DNA of 64,000 bases. Origin: RUG369 sp050949645. Lineage in GTDB: Bacteria > Planctomycetota > Planctomycetia > Pirellulales > Thermoguttaceae. The stretch lies in NCBI GenBank assembly GCA_050949645.1, contig JBMNGC010000001.1:2852001-2916000 (forward strand), given 5' to 3'. Shown piece after piece: positions 25,812-34,138 of the stretch (its first letter is position 1; each line of letters starts with the position of its first letter). A model generated the notes under the pieces. That model was not told the DNA's origin. It did no database searches and saw only the letters and a list, made by a program, of their open reading frames with translations. Made by a program: the position numbers and the translations under genes.

Positions 25812-26495
25812 TTAAGGCTCTTCTTCCTCGACAACCGCGTTGAAAAACTCGTACGGTTCGATTCGGACGAGGGGCGCGACGAACATTCCCGCGCCCTTCG
25901 AAATTTTAGAGTTCGCTTCCGCAACGAGGTTGTTGTAGCGGCTCCGTTCCCTCACGATGGCGCTCTGCGCGGCCGCGAGTTTTTCGAGGCTATCGCGATA
26001 GCTCTCGTCGTTCCGCAACTCCTCGCGTTCGCTCATCTCGAGGAGAACCTTGCCAATCGCCGCGCTGAGCGCCGCTTCTGCGTTGGCGGCGTAAGGCGGC
26101 GTTGTCGCGCCCTCGAGTCGCTCGCTCGCTGCGCGCAGGTTCTCCGTCGCGGCTTCAAGCGCGTCCTTCTGTCCTTCGTCGGTCGATTCTTCTGCCGCGG
26201 CGAGTTGGTCGACGGCGTCGGCGAACTCAAGCGACAGCGCCGAACGTTCATGCAGGAGCGAACAAAGTCTATCCCAGGATTCGTCGATTTGGTCTCTCGT
26301 CGCGTTAAAGCCCGACCTGACAACCAATCCGTAGACGAGCGCCACGACGACCAATACGAGGAAAAAGCCTAGTCGTCGCCATGGTCGCGCTTTAAGACGA
26401 CGTGCACGACGCCCCGGCTCGGTTGACTCGGGGCGTGGGGAAGGGGGTTCGGAACTGGAACCTGACGTTGGACGAGGATGAGCGCTCGGCGGCAT
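25812..26495 (-). CDS. LemA-family membrane protein
   Basis: 227 residues. The start at 26495 has AGGGAGA upstream; an earlier ATG would add an unlikely basic stretch. A Pro/Arg-rich cytoplasmic leader is followed by one membrane segment (about 41-58) and a helical coiled domain. The pattern of NATRDQIDESWDRLCSLLHERSALSLEFADAV and, at the end, RSRYNNLVAEANSKI is that of LemA proteins, diverged from the usual VQLQRRADLIPNLV form. LemA function is not well defined (envelope stress or signalling). It ends near an acidic EEEEP tail. Confidence 0.7.
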   Translation of the reverse strand: MPPSAHPRPTSGSSSEPPSPRPESTEPGRRARRLKARPWRRLGFFLVLVVVALVYGLVVRSGFNATRDQIDESWDRLCSLLHERSALSLEFADAVDQLAAAEESTDEGQKDALEAATENLRAASERLEGATTPPYAANAEAALSAAIGKVLLEMSEREELRNDESYRDSLEKLAAAQSAIVRERSRYNNLVAEANSKISKGAGMFVAPLVRIEPYEFFNAVVEEEEP

Positions 26496-26591
26496 GTTAT
26501 CTCCCTGACAAAGTGAACGAGTCATATAAAATGAGCGCCGACGCTCGCTGTCGTGCGCCGACGCCCGTGGGAACATTGTACCGTCCTAACG

Positions 26592-27809
26592 TCATTCGTC
26601 GAGCCAGTCGAGCGTTTCCGGCAACGGCCCCCCGAGATTGACGCAGCCTGTCTCCGTGACGGTCACGATATCTTCGGTTCTGATTCCGCCGAGGCGTTTA
26701 TCATAAAGCCCCGGTTCGACGGAGACAACGTCGCCGACGACGAGCTCCGGCCCCTTAAAATCGAGGAGCGGCGGCTCGTGAATCGACAGGCCGAGTCCAT
26801 GGCCCGTCCCGTGCGTCATGCGCGTATTGTTTTCCGCCTCTTCGGACCCCGGCTCCGCGTAGCCGTACCCGTGCGCTTCGAGCGCGGCGATCGTCGCCTT
26901 ATGGACCGTTTCGCCGTCGACTCCAGCGCGAATCGTCGCGATTGCGGCCGCCTTCGCCGCCGTGAGCGCTTCGTGCATCTTGAGGTAGACGGGCTCGATC
27001 TTTCCGTGCACGACGGTTCGCGTGCAGTCGCCGTTGTAGAGCGTCGCCTTATTCATCGGAAAGACGTCGATCATGATCGGCTCGCCCGTGTAGAGATATC
27101 CTGACCCGTCGTTGTGGCAGTCGCCCCCGTCCTTCTTGCCCGCCACGATCGCCGTCGGGTTCTGGTACCCCGCGTCGAGCAGGGTTCGGTCGATGAAGGC
27201 GCGGAGATTTTCGGAGGTGAGGAGCTCGCCGTCGTCTTGGGCGACGAGTCGGCCCTCTTCGTCAGTGGCCGCGGTCGCGACGCGGCGGCACGCTTTACGA
27301 ATCGCCTCTTCCGTCGCGAGTTGCGCTTCACGGATGTAAGCGAGTTCGTCCTTGTCCTTGGAGCGTCGCTCAAGGATTCCGCGCATGACGTCGCATTGAC
27401 TTCGGATACCGGCCTTTTCCAGCGCGTCGACGTAAACGAAGGGCAAAGAGCGGTCGGAGATCACGAGTTCCGTTCCGGCGCGCCGAAACGCCTCCGCGAC
27501 GCTCTGCGCGGTCGCGATCTCGCGGTCGCCGGAGAGTCCGCCCTCAGGCGTGTAATCCGCCGGACACGCGACATAATCTGCCGCCGCGGACGCGATCGCG
27601 CGTTCATTTTCGACGTCGCGAATGATGAGAAGCCGCGTCTTGCCGGGCTTTTTCGGCGAACGCGCGTTCGTCGAAGGTCTCGCTTCGGGAAATTCCCGAT
27701 CTTCGTCAAATTCCAAAACGGCGGCGGGATCCTCCGCGAGGAAACGCGCTTTCCAGTAGACGGTCGCGCTCGTAACGGGCGCGCCGGCGGTCAGATATGC
27801 TGTTTTCAT
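26592..27809 (-). CDS. M24-family Xaa-Pro aminopeptidase-like protein
   Basis: 405 residues from the ATG at 27809, preceded by GGAGAAGGAAAGG. The C-terminal pita-bread fold keeps the five metal ligands: two Asp in IMIDVFPMNKATLYNGDCTR, His in HGTGHGLGL, Glu in VEPGLY and Glu in RTEDIV. The N-terminal creatinase-like domain is present but includes a Ser/Pro/Lys insert (about 40-60). Likely removes N-terminal residues before proline. The gene for a cell-wall amidase lies 52 bp upstream on the same strand, so the pair may be co-expressed. Confidence 0.88.
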   Translation of the reverse strand: MKTAYLTAGAPVTSATVYWKARFLAEDPAAVLEFDEDREFPEARPSTNARSPKKPGKTRLLIIRDVENERAIASAAADYVACPADYTPEGGLSGDREIATAQSVAEAFRRAGTELVISDRSLPFVYVDALEKAGIRSQCDVMRGILERRSKDKDELAYIREAQLATEEAIRKACRRVATAATDEEGRLVAQDDGELLTSENLRAFIDRTLLDAGYQNPTAIVAGKKDGGDCHNDGSGYLYTGEPIMIDVFPMNKATLYNGDCTRTVVHGKIEPVYLKMHEALTAAKAAAIATIRAGVDGETVHKATIAALEAHGYGYAEPGSEEAENNTRMTHGTGHGLGLSIHEPPLLDFKGPELVVGDVVSVEPGLYDKRLGGIRTEDIVTVTETGCVNLGGPLPETLDWLDE

Positions 27810-27861
27810 GCCTTTCCTTCTCCGTCCTTTTGCGCGGACGGCGGACGATTGAGTTTCGAGA

Positions 27862-28551
27862 TTATTTTTCAACGGCGTCGGGATGTTCCGCCGCGAGATG
27901 GACGAGGGTCGCGCGCGCGAGCGCCTTGCAGATCGGCTCGATGTTCGCCAAAATCCAGGTCGCGTCCTCTTTGTTGTCGTGGAACGCGATTTCGACGAGG
28001 CACGCGGGCATATTCGAGTCCGCGGTCTCCCACATCGGCTTGTCGCCGAAGCGGTTGTAGCCCTCTTTGACGCCGCGATCGGGACCTTGATAAATCTTCA
28101 TGAGCTCGCGACCTATCCGTTTTGCAAAGCGTTCTCCTTCGCCTCCCCTGCGATGGCACCACGTTTCGGTTCCGCGAACTTTGCCGTTGAAGGCGTTGCT
28201 GTGAATCGAAAGATAGAGATCCGTCTTAAGACGGTTCGCTTCCGCGGTATAATCGCGGATTCCTTTTTCAGGATCGTTGCGATAAACCTTGATTCCCTGA
28301 GCTTTAAGGATCGGTTCGACGACGTCGGCAACTTCGTTCATTCGTTCCTTTTCAGAGCGATATTCGCCGTATCCGATATTGTGGATCTGATTCGACGGGC
28401 TCAGCCAGACCGAAAGAACGTCTTGCTTAAATTTTGGGAGAGGCGCGTCGGCGACGTCCTGAGCGGAACCGTTGAGAGGAGTCAGGAACGCGCAGAAGAA
28501 CGCCAGGAAAAGAAAACGCAGAGCGCGATGAATCGTCATTTTTCGTTCCAT
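27862..28551 (-). CDS. Exported N-acetylmuramoyl-L-alanine amidase (Amidase_3)
   Basis: 229 residues. N-terminal signal (LRFLFLAFFCAFLTPLNGSA). Amidase_3 features are YRSEKERMNEVADVVEPILKAQG, LYLSIHSNAFNG (zinc His and following Asn) and the catalytic Glu in CLVEIAFHDN. It cleaves the amide between muramic acid and the stem peptide in peptidoglycan, in cell separation or turnover. The usual first zinc His motif near the start of the domain is changed (LSPSNQIHNIG), which could alter activity. It lies between the fusion gene and the M24 peptidase gene. Confidence 0.85.
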   Translation of the reverse strand: MERKMTIHRALRFLFLAFFCAFLTPLNGSAQDVADAPLPKFKQDVLSVWLSPSNQIHNIGYGEYRSEKERMNEVADVVEPILKAQGIKVYRNDPEKGIRDYTAEANRLKTDLYLSIHSNAFNGKVRGTETWCHRRGGEGERFAKRIGRELMKIYQGPDRGVKEGYNRFGDKPMWETADSNMPACLVEIAFHDNKEDATWILANIEPICKALARATLVHLAAEHPDAVEK

Positions 28552-28640
28552 AGAGATGAGAGATAATCAACGCGAAACTCCGCGAAGGCGCCGGCGAACG
28601 CGCGCCGACAGCCTGCGGAGCTTCTTTAAGACAAATCGAC

Positions 28641-31600
28641 TCAGTCCTCGATGATGAGTCGAATGCCGACGTTATGAACCTTCTGCCACGGGAGATACGC
28701 TTGGCGGAAGGAGCTTCCGGCGACCTTGGGACGATCGTGCCATGAGCCGCCGCGCACCGTCTTGCGCGCATTGGCGTCGAGGTCGTTGCGTCCGTCCGCG
28801 TCGTCGTAGGGGTACGCTTTATAATCGGTTCTCGTCCATTCGGCGACGTTGCCGATCATGTCGTAGAGTCCCCACGCGTTCGGGAGATTCTGCGCGACGT
28901 AGTCGACGATGAACCAGTTATCCGTAAAGCGGTCGTCGCGGAGCGGGAAGACGCTATTTTCGGGATAGTTATGGCGCACGTGAATCGTCGCGCCGTTTTC
29001 CCACGTCGTGTAGAGACGCCGGCGATCCGCGTCGGCGAGGTTCGCGTACTTCGAGAAGTCTGCTTCGAAGGGGCCGAAGTAGAATTTTTCCGCGGAGCCT
29101 GCGCGCGCCGCCCATTCCCATTGCGCTTCGGTCGGAAGCGCGGCGTTAACGCCCTTTTCGTCGCGGAGCCACTGAACGAAACTCTGCGCTTCGTTCCAGC
29201 TCACGCGCGCGACCGGCTGATCGGGATGATTGGCGATGTAACCGGGGACGATGTGGTCCTTACCGTGCTCTTCGATATAGCGCGTGTCGTGCTCAGGATC
29301 ATACGCGTTGTACTGCGCGTTCGTGATTTCCGTCTTGCTCATCCAGAACGGCTTATCGATCGTTATCACGTTACGAGGATATTCGTCAAGGAAACCGTCG
29401 AGGGACCCCATCACGAACTCGCCAGCGGGAATGCGGACGAATTCAACGTCAACGCCGGGCGCGAGTTCGATCGTTTTCGTCTCTGCGTCGCCGTCGAGCG
29501 CCTGCTTCTGGAGTTCAGCGGCTTCAGCTTCGTCGAAGGTCCAAGAGTCGTCGAGGTCGTCTTCGCGTTCGACCGTGGCGTTGGGCTCGACAAATTCGGG
29601 GTCGGGCATGGCGCGCATCTCGCCCAGGAGCCGGTCGTATTCGTTTTCAATGTCGACGGCGGCGGCGTCCGCGTAGAGCGCCGAGAGTTCCAGACGACGC
29701 GTCGATTCAGGCTCGTTGCCCCACTTGCCGCGCCATGGCGCGTTGAAGTCGATCCAGTTCACGATCAGACGATTCGCCTCGTCGTCGAGTTCGACCCCGT
29801 AGTGGCCTTTTTCGAGCATCTGGACGAGCTCGCTCGTCGACGCGTGGTATTCGTAAGGCGGCAGCACGTCCATATCCGTTTCAGGACCAGGTCGGCGAAC
29901 GAACGGATGGATATTGTCGTACGCGCTCTTCGCGTCGGCGAAAGAAGGTCGATCCGGTTCGGAGCCGTCGTGGCACTCGATGCAGAACTTCTTGACGACG
30001 CGGTGATACAGGTCGAGTTCAAACGTGATCGAACGCGGCGGACCAAAGTATTCCTGAATCTCGCTCGGTGCGCGTCGCGACGCTTGGGTGAGCACGGACT
30101 GAGTCGCGTCAAGTTGCGATTCGTGGCAGCCGTTGCAGCTCACGTTTTCGCCCGGCATACCGACGAACCAGCTGCGGAAGAGCTGAACCGCCGCGCCGTC
30201 CTTGTCTACGGGCAGCAGCGCGACGGGCGTGTTCGCGGGAATCTTGAAGAACGCGGAACCGTCCTCTTCGACGGGGACGTAACCGAGGATGCGCTTAATG
30301 TCCCAGCTACTCTGGACGCCGACCGATTCATGACCGCCGGTGTTCAGATACGCGAAGTGATACGCGAAGATCTTGAGCCCGACGATTTCGCCGCGCGGAA
30401 CGTTTTCCGTGCCGAGGCCGTTGTAAACGTCCGTAATGAAGACGGTCGCTTCCTTCGAGCTTTCGTCGACTCGGTCCGCGATCACTGGCGGCAGATCGCG
30501 CTCGATCAGGGGCGTCGGGAAGAAATATCCTTCGTGCGGGATCACGCTGATCGGCGTCATGTTGTCGAACGTGTCGACAAGGTAGAGACCGTAGGTACCC
30601 GGCGCGCCGTCGATTTCACAGTTGACGAGAATGTAATTGTCGCAAAGAGGATAGGGGAAGACGAAGTTGTACTTGAGTCCTGTCGACTGCATGTCGAGGA
30701 CGTTGCCCACCACCGGCTGACCATAACCGGGGATTTCAGCGACGAAGCCCGTCACTTCCGCCGGGAAGATCTCGGGGTGAACGTCCAGCTGCGTGTTTTC
30801 CGGGCCCCATTCGCGGTCGGTCGGATGGAAGCGGAACGGATATTTACGCGCGATCGTCGGGTCGATGATAAGAAGACGACCCGTGTCGCCGCGACCATGG
30901 TGTCCGCCGCCGATTCCGACGATTTTCGAAGAATCGGGGAATTCGCGCGCATGCTTGAACGCGGTCGGGAAGTAGGATCCGGAGCCGTAGAGCTCGGCCT
31001 GATTCGTTCCGTCCGGGTTCATATGGAAGAGAATGCGGCTGAAATAATGCATAATGTCGCTGTATTCCCAGCGCAGATACATAATGCGTCCGTTCTTGAG
31101 GGGCGTCGGATGCCAGTCGGAGTCCTGTTCGAAGGTCAGCTGGCGCACCTTTTTCGTCTCAGGGTCGATGAGATAGATGTTCGCCATCGGATCGGACCCG
31201 TTGATGCAGGGCAGTCCCTGTTTACCCGCGTTCGAGCATGCGATAACCTTGCCCGCGGGCGTGTAGCAGGAGTCGAAGAAGTCGACGTCGGGCTGATCGG
31301 TCGGCGTCAGGGTCTTGAGATCGGTTCCGTCGACGTTGATCTCAAAGACGGCCCAGCGTTTATTATCTTCGGAAACGCTGGAGAACATAACGCGGTCTCC
31401 GTCCCAGTGCAGCTCGGGCTCAAGGATGGGTCGACCATTTTCCGGGTGGTATATCGATGTAAACGTCGGGTTGCCTGAGCGAAGATCGGAGAGGATTCCC
31501 AGGTCGACGTCCCAGCCGCCCTTCGGAACTTTATCGATCGTCATGAAGTTGTCGCCGACGGCGGGAAGACGATTGGAGCGCACAACAATGAGTTCGAGAT

Positions 31601-31895
31601 CGTCGAGCTCTGGGAGCGCGAGGAGCGCTTTGCGACGGAACTCGGCGAATTTCTGGTTCCATGCGTCGTCCTTATTCGGCTCCTGTTCGAGCGCGTCGAG
31701 CTCCTCGAGGTAGGCTTCGCCGTCGGGGTACTCGTCGCCGAACTGAGTGATCATATCGTTGATAGCGCGCCGAACAGATTCGACCGTATTCATAGGACGA
31801 TCGTTATCGTTTCCGGGGAACGGACGCGCCGCTCTACTGGGCGTCGCTATCGCGAGCGTCGCGCAGAGAGCAAGAAAGAACAAGATCCGTTTCAT
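28641..31895 (-). CDS. Secreted multi-domain protein: PD40/HZS-alpha-like, two c-type haem motifs, formylglycine-generating-enzyme-like domain
   Basis: 1,084 residues. Signal peptide MKRILFFLALCATLAIATPS. The first ~550 residues have beta-propeller-like PD40/TolB repeats (PELHWDGDRVMFSSV, DSDWHPTPLKNGRIMY) and resemble the hydrazine-synthase-alpha-like domain found in many planctomycete proteins. Two CXXCH motifs, C587-x-x-CH and C638-x-x-CH, predict covalently bound haem. From about 812 a complete FGE/SUMF1-like domain follows (IPAGEFVMGSLDG, ALPTEAQWEWAARAG, IGNVAEWTR, VRGGSWHD). The domain mix suggests an exported redox or modifying protein; the reaction is unknown. Nothing here implies anammox. 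Confidence 0.75.
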   Translation of the reverse strand: MKRILFFLALCATLAIATPSRAARPFPGNDNDRPMNTVESVRRAINDMITQFGDEYPDGEAYLEELDALEQEPNKDDAWNQKFAEFRRKALLALPELDDLELIVVRSNRLPAVGDNFMTIDKVPKGGWDVDLGILSDLRSGNPTFTSIYHPENGRPILEPELHWDGDRVMFSSVSEDNKRWAVFEINVDGTDLKTLTPTDQPDVDFFDSCYTPAGKVIACSNAGKQGLPCINGSDPMANIYLIDPETKKVRQLTFEQDSDWHPTPLKNGRIMYLRWEYSDIMHYFSRILFHMNPDGTNQAELYGSGSYFPTAFKHAREFPDSSKIVGIGGGHHGRGDTGRLLIIDPTIARKYPFRFHPTDREWGPENTQLDVHPEIFPAEVTGFVAEIPGYGQPVVGNVLDMQSTGLKYNFVFPYPLCDNYILVNCEIDGAPGTYGLYLVDTFDNMTPISVIPHEGYFFPTPLIERDLPPVIADRVDESSKEATVFITDVYNGLGTENVPRGEIVGLKIFAYHFAYLNTGGHESVGVQSSWDIKRILGYVPVEEDGSAFFKIPANTPVALLPVDKDGAAVQLFRSWFVGMPGENVSCNGCHESQLDATQSVLTQASRRAPSEIQEYFGPPRSITFELDLYHRVVKKFCIECHDGSEPDRPSFADAKSAYDNIHPFVRRPGPETDMDVLPPYEYHASTSELVQMLEKGHYGVELDDEANRLIVNWIDFNAPWRGKWGNEPESTRRLELSALYADAAAVDIENEYDRLLGEMRAMPDPEFVEPNATVEREDDLDDSWTFDEAEAAELQKQALDGDAETKTIELAPGVDVEFVRIPAGEFVMGSLDGFLDEYPRNVITIDKPFWMSKTEITNAQYNAYDPEHDTRYIEEHGKDHIVPGYIANHPDQPVARVSWNEAQSFVQWLRDEKGVNAALPTEAQWEWAARAGSAEKFYFGPFEADFSKYANLADADRRRLYTTWENGATIHVRHNYPENSVFPLRDDRFTDNWFIVDYVAQNLPNAWGLYDMIGNVAEWTRTDYKAYPYDDADGRNDLDANARKTVRGGSWHDRPKVAGSSFRQAYLPWQKVHNVGIRLIIED

Positions 31896-32531
31896 CAGGA
31901 AGGCCTCTTTATGTTAAAATGGAAGGCGAGCGCGTCGGCGTCGATTGGAACGTCGGAGGGCGCACATCGCAACCTACGTATTCTAGCGTACAGGAGGCCG
32001 ACAGTCAAAGAAGAATGCGGATTTTTGTGAAAATATTTTAGAGCGGTTGTCTGGCGGCGCTTTTGACGCGTCCTCCCTTTGCGCGTGATAAAATAGGAAT
32101 GCGCGGGTTAGGAGAGAATTTCCGAAGAAAGTTGGTTAAAAAAACGTTTTTTATGGGAAAATACTTGATAATCGAGGACGTGCGGGTTAATTTGTTGTAG
32201 AATAGAGATACGGAGGCCTCGAAGTTGCCGCGACGTCGAACGCCCGCTGACGCACAGAGCGTTCGCAGACGCTTTGGTTGCGCGCGGTCTTTGTGTTGTC
32301 TCGGGAATCCGAGAAGCGAAGACGCCGGAGCCGCAGCGCGTTGCGACCTGACAGGCGAGGGCGATTCCCTTCCGGGACCGCTCGGTTGGTTGTGGATTTT
32401 TTGTTGACCGTCGGAGAATACTGGCAAAATCGTCCGACGGAAAAAGTACGGCAGACCAGCCGCGCGGCTGGCGCGGATTCGGGAACCGGCGTCAGAACGC
32501 TGGTAGTTGAAAAACTGATAGAGGACTAAAA
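31896..32531. other. Gene-free region and structured leader of the DUF1598 gene
   Basis: 636 bp with no believable gene (a minus-strand frame at 32038-32427 has no homology-like motifs). A possible TAGAAT is at 32198-32203. The last 300 bases would be the mRNA leader; they hold a CCGTCGG/CCGACGG inverted repeat (about 32408-32440) and a perfect 16-bp palindrome, CCAGCCGC-GCGGCTGG, at 32456-32471. No known riboswitch was recognised. Confidence 0.4.
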
Positions 32532-33989
32532 ATGACGTTTAATCACATTTCGAACTCGGCGTTCCGCGTCGTCAGAACGGCGCTCTGCGCGTTAATGGTT
32601 CTGACACTGGTCGTTTGCTTCGCGTCGCAGGGTTATGGCCAGAATAATAACAATAATAACCGCAATAACAACAATAATAATAACAGTAACAACAACCGCA
32701 ACAATAACAATAACAACAATAATAACAACAATTACAACGACGGCTACTACAACAATGATTACTACCGTTGGGGGTATCGTAGTAGCGTTGGCGGCGTGAA
32801 GATCGACGCGAACAACGTCCTTCGTAACGCGACGCAGGTCGAACTCAGAGCGTCCGCCGCGGAGATGATCGCTCAGATGGAAGCGATTCCAAGCGATCTT
32901 GAGAAGGTTTCCAAAGCGCGGAAAATCTCGCTGAAGCGCCTCGACGCTCTTCTTAAGGAGTGCGCGGAAAACGACCTTCAAATCTCTGACGCCGCTCGTT
33001 ATCTTGGCGGGCTCACCTCGATTGACTACGTCGTCGCCGATCCTGAGGCGAACGATATCTACCTCGTCGGCGCGGCGGAACCCTGGACGCTCGGCCTAGA
33101 CGGCTCGATCGTCGGCGCGAAGTCGGGTAAACCCGTCTTCCAGCTTGAAGACCTCATGACCGCGATGCGCGCGCTTACCGCCGACAATCATGAGCTCATT
33201 TCATGCTCGATCGATCCGACGCAGGAAGCGCTCGTGCGGCTCGCGTCTCTCGAGAATATGGCGAATACGAACGCGAACGTCGCCGCGATGGGCGATATGA
33301 ACGTTACGCTCACCGGAGTGCCCGCCGATAGCCGGATGGCGAACGTGCTCGTCGCCGCCGACTACCGTCTCAAGCGCGTCTCGCTCGGCTTTGACGAAAC
33401 CGCCGTCAGGAACTTCAAGAGCTACTTCAGCATGATTCGACCTGGCGCTTCTCGCACCTTCGCTCAGCGCTTCTGGATGGAACCGAAATACGAGACCCTT
33501 TATCGCGACGCCGATTCTCTCGTCTGGAAGGTCTCCAGCTCCAGCGTTAACGTCCTGACCGAACGCGAATATTTCAACGCGAACGGCGATCGTAAAATGA
33601 GCGGCAAAGTCGACGCGATCGCGGAAAAGTTCGCGCGCACGATGAATAATCGTTACGACGAAATCGCCAAAGCGGAACCGGTTTTCGCGGAAGCGAAGAA
33701 CTGCATGGACGTTGCGCTTGTCGCCGCGCTCATCTACCGTGAAAACCTCCAGAAGAAGGCGGGCTGCGAGCTTTCTGAGCTCACCGGCGCGACCCTGATT
33801 CCCGCGATGTCGGCGCCGAGCTCCGTCGCGAGCGACTCTGTCGCGCGATTCGACGGAAAGGGCATTGTCTCCGTGACCGGCGGGGTCATCGTCAATCCTT
33901 GGGAAGCTCTTGAAAACCAGGTTAAGGTTGACGAAAGGCTGAATTCCTACGCCGTTAACTTCACCAGCTCGAAGTGGTACGAGGACTGA
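32532..33989 (+). CDS. DUF1598 exported protein with poly-Asn region
   Basis: 485 residues. Signal peptide (ALCALMVLTLVVCFASQGYG) is followed by about 45 residues that are almost all Asn, then Tyr/Asn. The remainder (about 85-485) matches DUF1598, a domain largely confined to planctomycetes: ISDAARYLGGLTSIDYVVADPEANDIYLVGAAEPW and DYRLKRVSLGFDET. Function is unknown; the domain is secreted and has no catalytic residues one could name. The AAY-codon repeat is likely to vary in length. A long structured leader precedes it and a strong terminator follows. Confidence 0.85.
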   Translation: MTFNHISNSAFRVVRTALCALMVLTLVVCFASQGYGQNNNNNNRNNNNNNNSNNNRNNNNNNNNNNNYNDGYYNNDYYRWGYRSSVGGVKIDANNVLRNATQVELRASAAEMIAQMEAIPSDLEKVSKARKISLKRLDALLKECAENDLQISDAARYLGGLTSIDYVVADPEANDIYLVGAAEPWTLGLDGSIVGAKSGKPVFQLEDLMTAMRALTADNHELISCSIDPTQEALVRLASLENMANTNANVAAMGDMNVTLTGVPADSRMANVLVAADYRLKRVSLGFDETAVRNFKSYFSMIRPGASRTFAQRFWMEPKYETLYRDADSLVWKVSSSSVNVLTEREYFNANGDRKMSGKVDAIAEKFARTMNNRYDEIAKAEPVFAEAKNCMDVALVAALIYRENLQKKAGCELSELTGATLIPAMSAPSSVASDSVARFDGKGIVSVTGGVIVNPWEALENQVKVDERLNSYAVNFTSSKWYED

Positions 33990-34013
33990 TCGGCAAACGT
34001 TCAGGTTCAATAA

Positions 34014-34086
34014 AAAAGGCGCGGATCCTTTGATCCGCGCCTTTTCTTTTTAACGTCCTCTCCTCCGACCGCGGGTCGGAGGAGAG
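34014..34086. terminator. Terminator pair between DUF1598 gene and gnd
   Basis: The first hairpin AAAAGGCGCGGATC-CTTT-GATCCGCGCCTTTT (34014-34045), followed by CTTTTT, works in both directions. The second has a perfect 13-bp stem, CTCTCCTCCGACC (34058-34070) with 34074-34086, followed by TCTTATTT. Confidence 0.85.
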
Positions 34087-34138
34087 TCTTATTTACAGGG
34101 CAGGAAGCGCGTTTGTCGCGCGCTTCCCTCGCTCGGCG

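Noticed and set aside
28971..31478. 835-codon open frame antisense to the haem/FGE fusion gene
   Set aside because: A shadow of codon bias in a GC-rich gene: no recognisable domains, no ribosome-binding site, and the minus-strand gene has clear motifs throughout. The same holds for long antisense frames over iorA (58848-60494), GH copy B (48250-49920), gnd (34169-35518) and the flavodiiron gene.
28641..31895. Hydrazine synthase (anammox)
   Set aside because: The N-terminal region only resembles the domain family shared with HZS-alpha. The haem number, FGE domain and lack of partner genes argue against hydrazine chemistry.
32038..32427. 129-codon minus-strand frame upstream of the DUF1598 gene
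   Set aside because: No start signal or protein-like motifs, and it overlaps the presumed leader and promoter region of the next gene.
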